From Pisaster brevispinus (taxonomy: Eukaryota > Echinodermata > Asteroidea > Forcipulatida > Asteriidae), in NCBI GenBank assembly GCA_023634235.1, contig JAMKCF010000011.1:2064001-2128000 (forward strand): 64,000 nucleotides of DNA, in the 5' to 3' direction. This document shows, in pieces, positions 43,844-56,329 of the stretch; position 1 is the first letter of the stretch, and the number at the start of each line of letters is the position of its first letter. The translations under genes were made by a program, and so were the position numbers. Below the pieces are notes generated by a model. The model made no database searches and was not told the origin of the DNA. It saw nothing but the letters and a program-made list of their open reading frames with translations.

Positions 43844-46800
43844 GTATGTGGGAGATTTTTCATCTCGAAATTTAGTCATTTAGGAAAAAAAGCTTCCTTT
43901 TGGTAGATGTATAAGATAACTAAAAATATGGTTGGCTTAACTGAATATAAATCAAACGAATAATCTGTGAAGAAATGTGTTAAAGTTTAGTTTTATTTTG
44001 GAGGAGTTCCACCGTATTTGCGTATACTTAGGATATAGTTTGGCTCCCAGCCCAGACACCCATAGTGCGATCGCAATGTAGCTATTCATAATTTCTTGAG
44101 AACAATCATAAATGTAAACATTTACCTTTCTTGACATGCACAGCGCTGACTGGGTTGGGAGTGGTACTGGTAGAAGGAGAGTATACATAAATGCTTTTAT
44201 GGTCATTTAGTTTACGCAACTGCCTACTTTGTTTTGCTTTTCTTGCCCATAAAATTTGAATTTTTTTCGGAAAAACTTCCATATCCGGCCACCACTTTTT
44301 CCTTCATTATCATTGTTACCAAAAAGAAGTATCTTATTTGATAAGATAAGAAGAGGCTATACTATTTAAAATCCATAATGAATGAAATGGCCGGATACAG
44401 ACATTTTTCCACAATGGGGCCCTAAGCACCTTCAGTCACAGTTAATTGAGTTATTATATGCGCCATCTTTTCCAACACAGGGGCAGATTTGTTTGTCTAT
44501 GATCCAATACACTAGAACTCGATCTTCAAAGTTCAAGCCCGCGTCTGGAACGTGCAATGAAGTTGAAGCGCTGACTTGCAGTTGCAGACGGCAACGCAGT
44601 GTTCGAAATAAACAAATCAGCCCCTTGAATAAGACGGCGCAAATACTGTGAAGGTGCTTATAATATTGTAATCCTCCAGACAGGATGTTGTTACACTCAT
44701 ACTTTATTTATCATGTCCGCGATAGTGAATGAATCTCATAGATAGTGAGTTGTAGGGGTAAGTTTTGGTGACCACAAATCTTATGCCTTGGGTGTTTTCA
44801 TAGGAAAACGTAAGAGTTAGAAGGCTTTACTAAACTAATGTCTTTTTAATTTTTTTAAATCCCTAATTTAAATAGTATTATACAAACAATGGTTACTTTT
44901 CTTATTGATATTGTAGCATTAAAAAAGCAGTGGAGTTAATTAACAACATAGATGCAGCAAAGTTTCCCAGATTACTCTCCAGAATTTTGCAGAAACTCCA
45001 CTTGAGAGTAAGTATATTTTATTCAAGTTTGGTTTTATTTTAGTTCAGGCTGTTCCATTTGTATCTGGCATGCTTTCATTTATTGTATTGTTGCTCGTCG
45101 CACTGAAGCTCTGATCAGCAGAGCGTGGGTTTGAGTCCCGGTTGTGGCACTTGTGTCCTTTTTGAGCAAGATACTTTACTATAATTGCCTTTGGACATAA
45201 AACCCTAGGTCCTTTGTACTAGGATTGGTAGTGCACATAAAGGAGCCTAGAATACTGATCGTGGAAGAGTAGGGGTTAACCCTGGTGATTCTGTTCACAT
45301 AGCAGGCACCCTCGTTTACAAGTTTCCTTAAGATTGTAAGTTACAGTGATTAAGTTCACTTATGAGGCATTCTTGGTTTCATTACTGGAAATATTTAACA
45401 TATTTTTAATTTATAATAATAAATGCTGTCTATCCTCAACCTTGTGCCCAGGATGAACACTCTTTCTCAGAGGAGGAGCAGGAGAAACTTCAAGTGGCCC
45501 TGGGACTTGAAGGAAATGACCTTCAACTAGTTTTAGAAACAACAGCATTCATTCTAGAGCAGGTAAGGCTGTTTTTGAATCAAGTGACTTTGGCTACAGC
45601 TATGGCTATGGCTATGGCTGCTGTGGTAATGTTGAAGAATAGGCATTTTTAGCGAACCAGCCATAGCCACTTCTGAAGCCGTTAACTTAGACACAGCCTA
45701 AGCATTATTGATGATTAAGAGTACATCCATATGAAGTCTTGACTCAAGCAGAGACTTTGTTTCTGCTGCAAGTTTACCTCTTGTTCAAAATTACCTTTTG
45801 ATAATCAAAAAGCATCTTGTTGACAATTTAAAACAGTTCATATTATTTGAGTGATGGTCTTTTAGTAGTCTCAAACTTGTTTTTAAAGGATCCTTTAAAA
45901 GCAAGTTTGTGCACAACCGGGTATGCACAAAATTGGTGAGATTGAAAATATAAATTTTCACGGATTTGCACATAAACTTACATGATATAAAGGTGGTCAT
46001 GGTGAAAACCGTAATTTTTGAGAAATGAGTAAAACGTTAAGTTTTTAACTTGCAAGTCAAAATCCAGATGTTTGAAAACTGAAAAAATATAAGGGTTTTC
46101 CCAACTATTTTCTTGAAACTGCAATGACCGATTGAGCTTAAACTTTCACAGGTTATTTCATGTATGCATTGGGTCGCACAAAGTGTGATACTGGTCTCTG
46201 ACAATTACCTATGTTGTTTGCATGCTATAAAAGCATCCTCCGCCCACCCCCTTGTTCTTTTGTAGCTCAGTCAGGTACATGTACACTAGCTCATTCCGGT
46301 GATTTTCTTCATACTAAAAATTGAATGATACTGAAAGTTAATCTTAGTTTGTGTTTTTGTTTTGATGAATTCTAGGCAGCATATCACATAGCTAAGCCAG
46401 CAGTACTTGCCCAGCAACTCCAAAGTCTTGGGCTGGAAGAGGATAAGGTAATTTTTTACCAAATTTTGTCAGTTTTGGAGAAATAATATTGAGCTTTGAG
46501 AGATGAAGTTGTGGTTAAAGTATAATTTTAACAAGTTTGTTCTTTGACAATTCTGATAACTTAAGGTTGGATGCAAACTCTTGAATCTACATGACCCATT
46601 TTCATCGAGCTGCTTAAGCACAAAAAGTAGCTAAGCACAAACAAATTTGTGCTTACCGGATTAAAGTTACCAGCCGAAATATGACATCACCTGAACCGTC
46701 TTTGACTGGTATCCCACTCACTTTTGCTGGGCAGAAAATCGTGAAGCAAACTTATCTGCTTATGCAGCTCAAAGAAAATTGGGCCCAGGTTGTGTGCTAC

Positions 46801-49099
46801 GCCAAAACTGATCTACGCCGAATTTCGTGGAAGTCTTCGCAAATACTTTTACGTGCACGTTGGCCGTGGAATGAGGTGCATGCTGGTATAGATATGGCAC
46901 CCAGTAAAGCACATCAATCTATGTGCGGGCAGGCAGAATTCCACTGCGAGCAGAGCATGAATTTGGGCTTTGTTGAATTTAACAATGTCGAAATTCAGTT
47001 CTGCAACATGGTCAATTTGTTAAACCATTGGTTTTGTACATTGTAAAAATGTTTAAGAATTATCTGACCCTGCTGGTGAACTTATAAGATTCTTTGTTGC
47101 ACAAATTGTTCCTGCTGTTTTTGAAGAAAACATAATGGAATTTGGAAAATTTGTTCATCTGATACATATTGTTATTTTGTTCGTTTTCAGGTCTCTGTGT
47201 TTGTTAAAGCATGGACAGCAAGTGGGAAGGGTGTAGTAGAAAATCTTCGCCAGAGAACACTAGCACCCAACCAGGTTGGATATTAGTTATCTTGTTATTT
47301 CAGTGTGTGGTTGGACTGTAATAGACTGTTGTCAATGTGAAGCTGATATCAGTGTGACCGAACCGAGGCTGCACGGGCGAAATAGTCTGGTGCCCTTTTG
47401 GTATAATGAAAATGAGTGTTTACTATTGATATTGAAGACAGGGAGCCTGACTCAGATAGTGGTAGAATGATAAAGGTCCAAAGGCTCTGTGTTGTGGAAA
47501 GTTGAACTTTGGTTACATCGGAGAGCACTTTATCTTGATAGAATCACACTTATTTTTCTGGAGGATGCTAAAAGTAGTTTTAAAACACAATACAAATACA
47601 ATCACAACATTACCTTAGCTGTACCTCGTGACTGCACCAATCTCCCCTGGAAAGATTTCCTCATTTTTTTTGTTCCATTATGTGCGAGACTTGCACAGTT
47701 AGTTGTAGGTGTACTGGTGTTTAAGAGATTTTGTTTACAATCCACAGCTAGAGGGGGTCAACTGGAGATTGAACCTTCAGATGGGACAGGCTTCCCAGAC
47801 CAAGATGAAGATTCCTAATGCCATGTTTGAGATGGTCGTGTCTGGTAGTGAACCCGACCAGAAAGAGAAGATCAGGATGGAGTTTAGCCATGATGAACTG
47901 TATGAATTCTACACCAAGGTAAGTCCGTTTAGGAGAACCTTGTACCACTTGTATGAGGGGTGGGGGCTTGGTTTGAGCTCGGAGTGTTATTAATAGTTGA
48001 TATTCATGAAACATACAGAGCAACTTTGATGTGCAACTTTGATATTGCCAAAAAAGACAAAGTGTATGCGCGCAAAGCAAGCTGGTGTGGTCATGCTGTG
48101 CGAAGTGCTGGTCTATCAGTTGCAGTGATCCCAGAATTTCCAGCGCATACAAGGAGAGGACCAGAACGCCCTCGAGCCACCAGTTGGGTGGACAACTTGA
48201 CACAGTGGAGTGGTCTTTCAGTTGTTGATCTAAAGGATGCTTGGTTGACCAGAATTGAAATCGAAAAACTCTCAACACAGCCAATTCGCAGAAGTGGGTG
48301 ACTAGGGGCTAGTCAATGGCTCTTGGCGTTGTTATGATGATGTCTGAAATACAAAATCTGTTACATTTTTTCTGTTCTCTATGGAACTGAAGTTAAGGGG
48401 AAAAGATGAAATCAGCTGAACAGCTAAGAAGTTGCGTGTCTGTTCATGATGGAGCTGTTCATAGGGAATCAGCAGAGTGTGGGTTAGAGTCTTGACACTT
48501 TTGTCCTTAACGAGACACAAACTAGAATTGCTTTGTGAAAGAACCCACTACTAACACTGATTGTTAATAGTACGGGGGTCACCCTGGTGTTTCTGGCGTG
48601 GTTGGCTGCATTAAGTTTACACCACAGCAGCTCGTAAACAGTTACAAGATGCTACATGTATAAACATACATGTAAAATGGGTATTATCATTTCAATACAT
48701 AGCTCTGTATACCTGTAGAAAAATACTGAGTGCTTTTGGACCTCCTTTGGGTGTGAAAGCTCTATATAAGAACTGCATATTATTGTCGTTAAGAATCAGT
48801 GACTCACACTACTGTGTGGCACTGGTATCGTATTATGCATTTAAAGTAGATTAAGATGTGTGCATCACCAACTACACGTAACTCAGAAACATTGATTGGT
48901 TTGGTTAATCTGGATCAAAATTTGCATAATGTGCCCCGCCCCGCCCCTCTCCTCCACGCACCCCAAATTATCCAGTATTTGATCATTTCTCGCTCATGGT
49001 AGCTGTTGGAATCTTAGTAGTCAGTCAGTTTCTAAAACTAAATAATTTCTCCTCTTGCAGTTGGAAGCCATTCAAGGCCAGCTAGACTCCATGAGCTGA
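43815..49099 (+). CDS. COMMD10: COMMD10, seven coding exons
   Basis: COMMD10 is one of ten COMM-domain proteins that form the ring in the Commander (CCC-retriever) complex, which recycles membrane cargo from endosomes; the family also dampens NF-kappaB (family knowledge). Exons are 43815-43843, 44917-45007, 45452-45562, 46376-46447, 47191-47274, 47748-47918 and 49061-49099. All are GT-AG with matching phases, totalling 597 bp, or 198 aa plus stop (human 202 aa). The N-terminal helical domain spans residues about 10-120 ([39 protein letters not shown]). The COMM domain covers about 130-198 ([39 protein letters not shown]). The ATG at 43815 matches the short MA...-type N-terminus of vertebrate COMMD10. 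Confidence 0.96.
44917..45007 (+). CDS. COMMD10: COMMD10 exon 2
   Basis: Residues 10-40: [30 protein letters not shown]. Acceptor attgtag; donor AGA|gtaagt. Confidence 0.95.
45095..45410 (+). mobile_element. SINE family B, near full length
   Basis: tRNA-like head with B-box gggtttgagtcccggttgtg, then cacttgtgtcc, gagcaagatactttac, ggggttaaccctggtgattc and cttatgaggc. It lies in the second COMMD10 intron, sense orientation. Confidence 0.85.
45452..45562 (+). CDS. COMMD10: COMMD10 exon 3
   Basis: Residues 41-77: [32 protein letters not shown]. Acceptor gtgcccag; donor CAG|gtaagg. Confidence 0.96.
45585..45705. mobile_element. Palindromic MITE family P, copy 4
   Basis: Left arm ggctacagctatggctatgg, right arm ccagccatagccacttc and gacacagcctaag. 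Confidence 0.6.
46376..46447 (+). CDS. COMMD10: COMMD10 exon 4
   Basis: Residues 78-101: [20 protein letters not shown]. Acceptor attctag; donor AAG|gtaatt. Confidence 0.95.
46600..46790. repeat. Dispersed repeat F (cttatgcagct / gcttaccgg words)
   Basis: Words gtgcttaccgg, tggtatcccactcacttttgc, gaagcaaacttatctgcttatgcagc and aaattgggccc recur in degenerate form at 35855-35990, 50805-50880 and 52190-52370. Probably an old MITE. Confidence 0.45.
47191..47274 (+). CDS. COMMD10: COMMD10 exon 5
   Basis: Residues 102-129: [28 protein letters not shown]. Acceptor cgttttcag; donor CAG|gttgga, a slightly weak donor. Confidence 0.95.
47748..47918 (+). CDS. COMMD10: COMMD10 exon 6, COMM domain
   Basis: Residues 130-186: the W-x-L-N-L-Q-M strand and the [15 protein letters not shown] helix are COMM-domain hallmarks. 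Acceptor tccacag; donor AAG|gtaagt. Confidence 0.96.
48050..48330 (+). mobile_element. Decayed non-LTR retrotransposon (LINE) 3' end
   Basis: One frame encodes [10 protein letters not shown] then [19 protein letters not shown] and [11 protein letters not shown]. This is the post-reverse-transcriptase C-terminal signature common in CR1/RTE-like ORF2 proteins (W-x-GHV...RPRxRW-x-DNI). Only the last about 80 residues remain, in the last COMMD10 intron, sense strand. No reverse transcriptase is present. Confidence 0.7.
48440..48790 (+). mobile_element. SINE family B, long copy with 3' tail
   Basis: Head gtgtgggttagagtcttgac, body cacttttgtccttaacgagac, and tail gtgaaagctctatataagaa followed by ctgcatattattg, the likely SINE 3' end. 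Confidence 0.8.
49061..49099 (+). CDS. COMMD10: COMMD10 exon 7 (terminal)
   Basis: Residues 187-198 ([12 protein letters not shown]) and stop TGA. Acceptor cctcttgcag. Confidence 0.95.
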   Translation: MEAIQGQLDSMS

Positions 49100-49266
49100 A
49101 GATGTGAATGAGGAAGGAATGCTATCAACTTCTTGAAAGATGTTTTATATTCACATCATGTATAGTCTTTTTTGATGGACAGAAATTAACGATCTTTGTA
49201 AATTGTATATTTTATGAGAAAAAAAGACCCCACTTTATGTTGAATTTAATTTTATTTGAAAAGTGG

Positions 49267-49272
49267 AATAAA
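49267..49272 (+). terminator. COMMD10: Poly(A) signal AATAAA for COMMD10
   Basis: AATAAA 168 bp after the stop, giving a short AT-rich 3' UTR. Confidence 0.75.
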
Positions 49273-49309
49273 GTGATATTCTGAAATTGTGTCATCAAAT
49301 TACAAACAA

Positions 49310-49505
49310 TTTGGGTTTGAACAAAGAAAAATTGACTGGAGCGGGACTTGAACCAACAACCTCTGGGTTAACGTACGGGCACTCTACCAACTGAGCTATC
49401 CAGCCCTATGTTGGTGGTCTCCTTATTAGTCAATATCTTTGTTTGGGGTGCCAGAGAGAAGCCATTCAACTGCTAGCTGCCGTGTAGCCAGGGATCACAC
49501 CAAAT
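49310..49505 (-). mobile_element. SINE family A, near full length
   Basis: Minus-strand head gggctggatagctcagttgg, B-box ggttcaagtcccgctccag, flank ggcaccccaaacaaagatatt and gtgatccctggctac. It starts about 35 bp after the COMMD10 poly(A) signal. Confidence 0.88.
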
Positions 49506-50989
49506 TACAAATTTAACAAGATTGAAACAAAAATAAGTAGTCAAACATTGTATTTCTGATCCTATGAATATAAGGGTGTCAGAGTGCAAGGTTTTTGGTA
49601 ATGAAACAAGTTTAGTGCAGAATTCTCAGCAAAAACAGAAGGGTTGGTAACTTCTATTGCTCTTGCTGTTTGAAAACACTACTGATGGGTGATGTTTGTA
49701 TGAGAACTATTCCCTTTTTAGGCATGCAGGAGGGGCATATGAAAGACTGTCTCGTCACCTACAGATCAATCTGAATGCTCAAGAGCTGTATGTTGCACCA
49801 CCATTACTTTGGTGTCGGTGTCATAGGGAAATCTGTCCACCGGAGATTCTGTCCACCATATGGGAAATTGACATGGCCTTGAGAAGGTTGATTCAAAAGA
49901 GGGCGCTATCAGAAAAGGTTTTTATACAGTTCGCTATATTTGGGGGCAGAATATCCAGGAGGACTGAATCTCCTGTCACACCGGCAGCACAAGGTTTTGT
50001 ACACAGAGACATTGACAAACAGTTGTCTTCCTTGTTGATTTACACAATTTCCCTGACAACAATCAATCAAAAACATGTAGCTGGCGTTGTGTCCTTGCAA
50101 CAACATATTTTCTCCATTTTGGAAAAATTTCATGTTTCGTCGCCTATAGGGTTTGACACTTTCTAACTCGGGTGCAACGCTAACGCTATTTTAGAAGATA
50201 TAAAATCGTTGCACTGACATAACAATGTAGACTTATTTCAACTCATCACTACCATGCATAAAAACAACAATTGTCACATCTTGAAGTTACTTTTTTGCTT
50301 CTATTGCATCAATGGTTTATTCACAGGAAAATGTGTCTGTCCCAAAATAGGCACAGTGTATAGCTTACTAAACATGCTTACTACATCAGTCAGGAGTGAT
50401 TTCATATGTACATTTTTTAAATATCCGATTAAATCATTTATGAGGATACCTATATATAACTGTTCCTGTTTTTCTTCTTGCAAGAAATTCTTGAAATAAA
50501 TTTTCGAAATTTGTTGCGTCAGAATTTCTAAAATGGTATTTAACTGTTGGTGCATCCGTGTAAAAAAAGTCAAAATGTTTTTACAATGGAATATTTCTGA
50601 AAAGCATACAGAAAACAAACTATAAACATTTATTTGAAGGATCTGTGGTTCCCGTGCAATGTTCAAGCATGTCCCAAAATTAAGTAATTCTTAACCACCC
50701 TCTTCCTTTTTGTCTTAGTATCAGCCACACCTCCAACAGGTGTCTGTAACAATGTAATTTAATTTATGCTTGATAGCAATTAATCAAACCTGGAGCCAAT
50801 TTCATCAAGTTGCACTTAGCAGAAAGTGTCTGAATTTATTTCATAAGCAAATAATAAGCCTTATACAAGTCATAATATGATAATGGGCACTTTCTTCGCT
50901 GAGCCAAACCGTGTAGGCTTAGCGGGCTAAAAAGTGACACCAGGCATGTGCTATTCCAATATTCCACAAGAGCATTGATTTATTTATAT

Positions 50990-51115
50990 CGTGGCTGTGG
51001 CTATGGCTTGATCGTCATGTGAACGTGTGTGGAAGCATAGGAGGCCCATAGCAACACCCTTAGCAACAGCCCTAGCTGTAGCCACAGCCGCCAAATCAGA
51101 CTTGTCTTAAACTCC
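50990..51115. mobile_element. Palindromic MITE family P, copy 5
   Basis: cgtggctgtggctatggctt on the left, gctgtagccacagccgcc and aaatcagacttgtctt on the right. Confidence 0.6.
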
Positions 51116-54100
51116 AAGAAAGAGGGAAATGAGTTTAACAAACTGGCAACTACACTAGCCCGAACAAATGAAAGCCAAAAATGGATTGTGGCAAATTTTT
51201 AAAAAGTATACACATGTCTTACTAACATGAACTTACTAACATGAACTTCCCCCCAGTTTGCAAAATCAATGCTTCACACCTTGCACTTTTAATAAGCATG
51301 TTCCTAACTGATGATGTTCGTCAACTGCACACTGCAAAACAGCCACCCTCAAATTTAAAACTGTAAAAAGAACAACAATTAAGATAAACACAAACACTTG
51401 ATAGAGGCCCGTTACAACAGAAAGAAAATCATAACAAATTAAACCTGGCAGTGATCCAAAACGAAGACACAAAAACAATATATTTGCTTTAAAATATACA
51501 AAATATTTATACATTATCTGTAAGCGTGGGCCAAGCATAATAAAAAATACGTAAGCCTACTGTAAAGAATATAATGTACAGTTTAAGGATATAAAAATAA
51601 GAGATCTAACATTTCAACACAAAATCCCAAAAGAAAGGTGAAAAAAAAATTGACAAACACATACACAAATTAAACTTTTATAGTGCAAGACCAGACCAAG
51701 TGATTTCTACTCTAACTATTTCTTTGCGAGACTTCATTCAGTGTTTTAAACCAGGAACATTTTAGTTTGTTCAAATGGACCCGGTATAAGGGAGTTTATC
51801 AACTGAACGAATGAAACGTTCAGTATATTTTTATAGTCGTACATCTTTTTGTTTTCCCTTTTCTTCTTTTTAAAGAAATGGTCCTGTAAACATTCTATCA
51901 TAAAGAGGTGAGAATTTGTTTCCATATATTTTTCCCCCAAATTGCTGGATAGCAAATAAGTCAAATGATGCGTACCATCCAATGCTCAGTTTCTGTGGTA
52001 CTTTGGAATTTACAGTCAATTTTAATTGGTTTTATACTCTATCAACGATGGTAACTTTCAGCCTTCTTGTGTTTTTGTGTTTTAACAATGTTTTTTTATA
52101 ACAGGGCAACTGAACCTGTTTTTGATGACAGGTGTATCACTCTGCAGCCATATTGCAACCTTACACATATCTATCATAATGAAAATGAGGCTGGTAGTAA
52201 AAAGCCTAACCCAAATTTCTTAAAGCAGAAAATGGTGCTTACCAAAATTGTCTGCTTAGTAAAAACAAAAAGGGAACCAGTTACAAACAATATATATAAA
52301 CATGGTGTTTGGCTGGTAACATATTTCTGCTTAGCAAGATGTTTCTGTGCTAGGCATTGGACAGATTTCACCTCAGTGTGATAGACATTCTGCTAAAAAA
52401 CTATTGAGGCTGGCCCTGTCAGCCTTTATAACCAACCCATTGTTAGACTTGATGCAATTCAGACTTTCAACCTAGTTAGTCTACATGACAATGCAGCTTT
52501 GATTTCAATAGCACCTTTTTGTGTGCCCCCACTTGCCAGTAATGAGCCAATTAACTTCCAGGAATTCACTGGATTGGCAGTTCACTGACATGCGAGGGCG
52601 GCATTACAAGACGCTTTCAATAAGTAAACTACAGACCAAGCATAAGACCTGACTTGCACCAAGTCTAACCCATCCTATCTGATAATAAACAACCATTTCC
52701 TTGATAATCCTAATTCTTGCCAAGAAGAAAAACTAAGAACCGGAGAATGGTCACATCCTATTGTGAACATTTACAGATGGATTTTGCATAGAATAAGGAA
52801 AATAATATATACACAGGACATATATAAGGACACACTTTTGACTTTCTATGTACATTCACACAATGTCCATAAATAATTAACGTTTTAAAGGTAAAATTTG
52901 TCTGGAGTAATTAATTCTGTATTGTTCTTTTTATGCGCAGCTTCTATCTTGTTGTGCTTTATTCCCAAACCTTTTGATGATCATATTTGTACCCTTGCCC
53001 TACCCTACAGCTTCAGTACCAGCTGGAATGCTAGGACCACCCGACAATTAACATACCCTCCCCGTCCCCGGCTCAATGTTGTTATCGATTTAGATTTATT
53101 TTTTTAGGACTCTTTTCCCATTTCTAAGATTGGATTAATAGGCTTTAGAGTCACAGTGGTTTGGTTCACTTTTATTAGTCCTGGCAATTTTAGAATGAGT
53201 TTGTCTTGTCATTTGATTTCAATAGTTGTTCTTGCCTTTCTGTTACTGTTCCATTACATCATTACTAACGGAACAGTAACAAATATTATCCCAGCTGGAG
53301 CGCAGACCGTGCAATGAGAGTCAACATTGATCGAGGGCCGGGGCGGGGGGCCCAACGAGTTATGACCAGGACTGTTAGTGAAGAAAAAATGCGCAAATGC
53401 GTAAGTGCCTAATTATGAGGTTCCTGCATGCTAGGTTTGGCTTTAATGACTTTTACCCAGAGGCAGGTCATAGGTCATGATTCAATGCAGCAGGGATTCC
53501 TGTTCAGTGAAAACACAACAAGATAGCATCTTTAAGTTCATTAAGCAGAACGGACAATAATTTGTATTCAGCCTAATTTGTCCTCACGGGTGAAGACAAA
53601 TACTTATTGGTTTAATTCTTACAGCTTTTTGTGTTACAAATAGTCTCAGTTTTCGTATAATGTGTTTTGTTTTCGATGCCTCTGGTACAATCGTTCTGAT
53701 TGTAGCACGCTGTGAACTATAAGAATATACGGAATGTCTTAAAATGCAATATAATAGGGATCTACGTTCTTCCAAATACAATTTTTGATTCATGAATTTT
53801 AAAAAGAAGAAAAAAGTTGGCAAAACAAAAATCTTTAATTTCAAATAAATAAAATAACTCTTAACACTCATTCATAATTACCGTATATACAAATTAAAAA
53901 ATTCAGTTTTTAAAAAATCTACTGTAAAAAAAAAAACCTGTACATTTGATAGGATTTGGTATTTTTCTTTTCGAGTTCCACACCATACCACAACACTACA
54001 ATCACCACCAAACCTTGGCTGCTTGTCCTTTTCCATTATCCTAGCTCCTACTACAGCCTACACTGTGCAACTACATACCGCCATTGACATGTATACAATA

Positions 54101-55000
54101 CCTGATTTGTGGCAGAGGGAGCCTCTCCCTATCTTTCCCTGTTGTACAGAGGTACCCCCACACCCCCGCCCTCGGAAGTCCTCCAAAGAGTCCCCAGGAC
54201 ACAATGGAGACAAAAGTGGGGGGGGGGGGGTACACCATGCCACACATCAAGCAAAATGTTGTCATGGCACGTGAAAGGGAAATCAACAACAGCAAAGGAA
54301 AACGATAAAAAGAAAAACATTTACTAGTGAGAAAATAATTTAATAGTTAATGCTTTGTGCATGTTAAGCCTTATTGGACCAGAGCGAAAAACCTCTGGAA
54401 ACTCTAGCAAGAAAAGAGTGTTCCAAAAAATGAAAATATTATATTTTCACTTTTGATTTGATTCCATTTTGTGTTCCTGTAGCAGAATACAGACACAGAG
54501 CCAAAACGTTCTTCTTGCTGAAATGCAATATTTCAAACACACAATACATATATGTTTCATTTATAAGTTCTCATATTCATCTTTGTCAGTTGTTACTATT
54601 TTTGTATGTGTGTGTTAAGTTCAGCAGATTTGAAAGGCGTAAAATTTCATTGACTGCCTCTTCTTTTAATGCACGATCAGTTTTTATAACCTTTTTTTTT
54701 TATTCAAGAGGTTAATTTCAAATGATTTCTGGAAGAGTCCAATGGTTAAGACGAGGAAACTTGGCATCTTACAAGACATAGGCATGATATCTGGCCCCTT
54801 GGAAAGAAGAAGAAAAACATTTTACTGCGTACATGGGCCAAAGTACATGTCTTTGCTGATTTTTCTTGGAGCAAAACAATATGAAATCAGATGAATCCTT
54901 GCTCGCTGACTTCAATCCTCCACGCTTATGTCACTTCACAACAACAAGTTCGGACTTGGACAAGGTTGCTATTCCTGGCCGAGTGATGAGCAATTGTTAT

Positions 55001-55242
55001 TTGGGCTGACAGTCCTCAGTGTCCCTCCAAATTCTTAACGAGGTTTTTTTGAGGATTCAGGAGGGTTAGGAAAAAATGTCAAGCCTGAAGATACCAAGTT
55101 TCCCAACATCCTAAATTTTCTTTGGGCCTACAGTACTCAGTCCTCCGCAACCCTCCAGCCTCGTAAACAGGGTTGTTGAGGATTTATGTGGGTTAGGAAG
55201 AATGTCATGCCTGAAGATACCAAATGACCAACAAACATCCTA
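55001..55242. repeat. Direct tandem duplication, two units of about 120 bp
   Basis: Shared words at 120-bp spacing: tttgggctgacagt / tttgggcctacagt, gaggattcaggagggttagg / gaggatttatgtgggttagg, and aatgtcatgcctgaagatacc (55203) / aatgtcaagcctgaagatacc (55075). Confidence 0.85.
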
Positions 55243-56329
55243 AATTGTCTTTAATTACTTCCATAGGCGACTCTGAAAAGAATTCCATGTGAAAATTATC
55301 CCCTTTATTTGTATTTATAGACATCTACTACCACATTACACTTTTCATCTATATACATGAATACATCGCTGCAATCAATCTACAATAAAGTGAGATTTCC
55401 GATTAATCAAGAAAAATCATACAGTATATTCATCTAGATTCTGAACAAACTAACACCAAATACACAGACATTAGAGATACTTTCAAGGTAAGAAGAGTCA
55501 GGCTACATTGTAATACTGACACACAAGACTATCACCAAATCACAGTTTTTAATTCATAAATTTTGTTCTCTGCCATCTTACAGTTCATGGTAGATAAACC
55601 ATTTCACATTCAGCAAATATATACACGCTGCATCTGTGTTTGCGTATTTTAAATGTTTTTTTATAGCAGAGGCACAAATTTAGCTTCGTTTGTCCTCCAT
55701 TTTGGTCCTCGAAGCCGACTTACTTATAGCGTTTTTTTTTAAATATGGTGCTGCAGGATTCACTGGTACCGGTGTGGCTTTTACATGGATTCACCATAAA
55801 CGATGTGGCTTTAAGGCAAACAGGTTAACATACACTGGACAAACATGGAGAAGGTTTTGGGAAGTGGTGCATAAACAAGCATTTGTGTAGCCATTCCAAT
55901 AGACATTGCGTGGTCAATCCACAAACAGAGCAGGGAATATTTCCACTTCATCGGTCAAGTCAGCAGCCCGTGACTCCTGTTAGGTGGGAAAAGCATGGCA
56001 GGCCGCCAGTCTCGATAAAGACGTACAACTTTTTATTTAAGTACACTGTGCCGCAGACTGAAGTTTCTTATCTAGCCGTAGTAAGAGCCGTCTTGGAAAC
56101 TCCAGGCGAAGGCATTCAGAGACAACATTCACTTATGGTTCAAGACATTGTTATTGATTGCACTTAGTGCTGATCGCATTGGCGTCTTCCACTCCAATCA
56201 CTCGTAAACTTTCTGCAGGGCCTTGAAGATTGTTTTCAAGTTAGTTGCAGTCCCTTGCTCTTCTTCAAATTAGATCCTTGTTATTTCCTTTAATCATTGC
56301 TGCATCGACTGAGAAAAAGTCCTTTCTTT

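Larger units (their letters stand above)
49506..56329. other. Spacer or long 3' UTR, repeats only
   Basis: No supported exon on either strand. The longest frame (49696-50166, plus) has no recognisable motif. Part of the right half may be the 3' UTR of the minus-strand gene ending at 56330. G-rich and C-rich runs occur at 54219-54231. Confidence 0.5.

Noticed and set aside
47960..48301. A separate 113-codon gene inside COMMD10
   Set aside because: Its C-terminal half matches the tail of LINE ORF2 proteins and its first part is intron; treated as a retrotransposon remnant.
49696..50166. 156-codon plus-strand open frame after COMMD10
   Set aside because: No recognisable motif and no promoter or splice evidence; kept as spacer.
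54000..54330. Overlapping frames of 60-84 codons on both strands
   Set aside because: They arise from a GC-rich patch with a poly(G) run; no motif or splice support.
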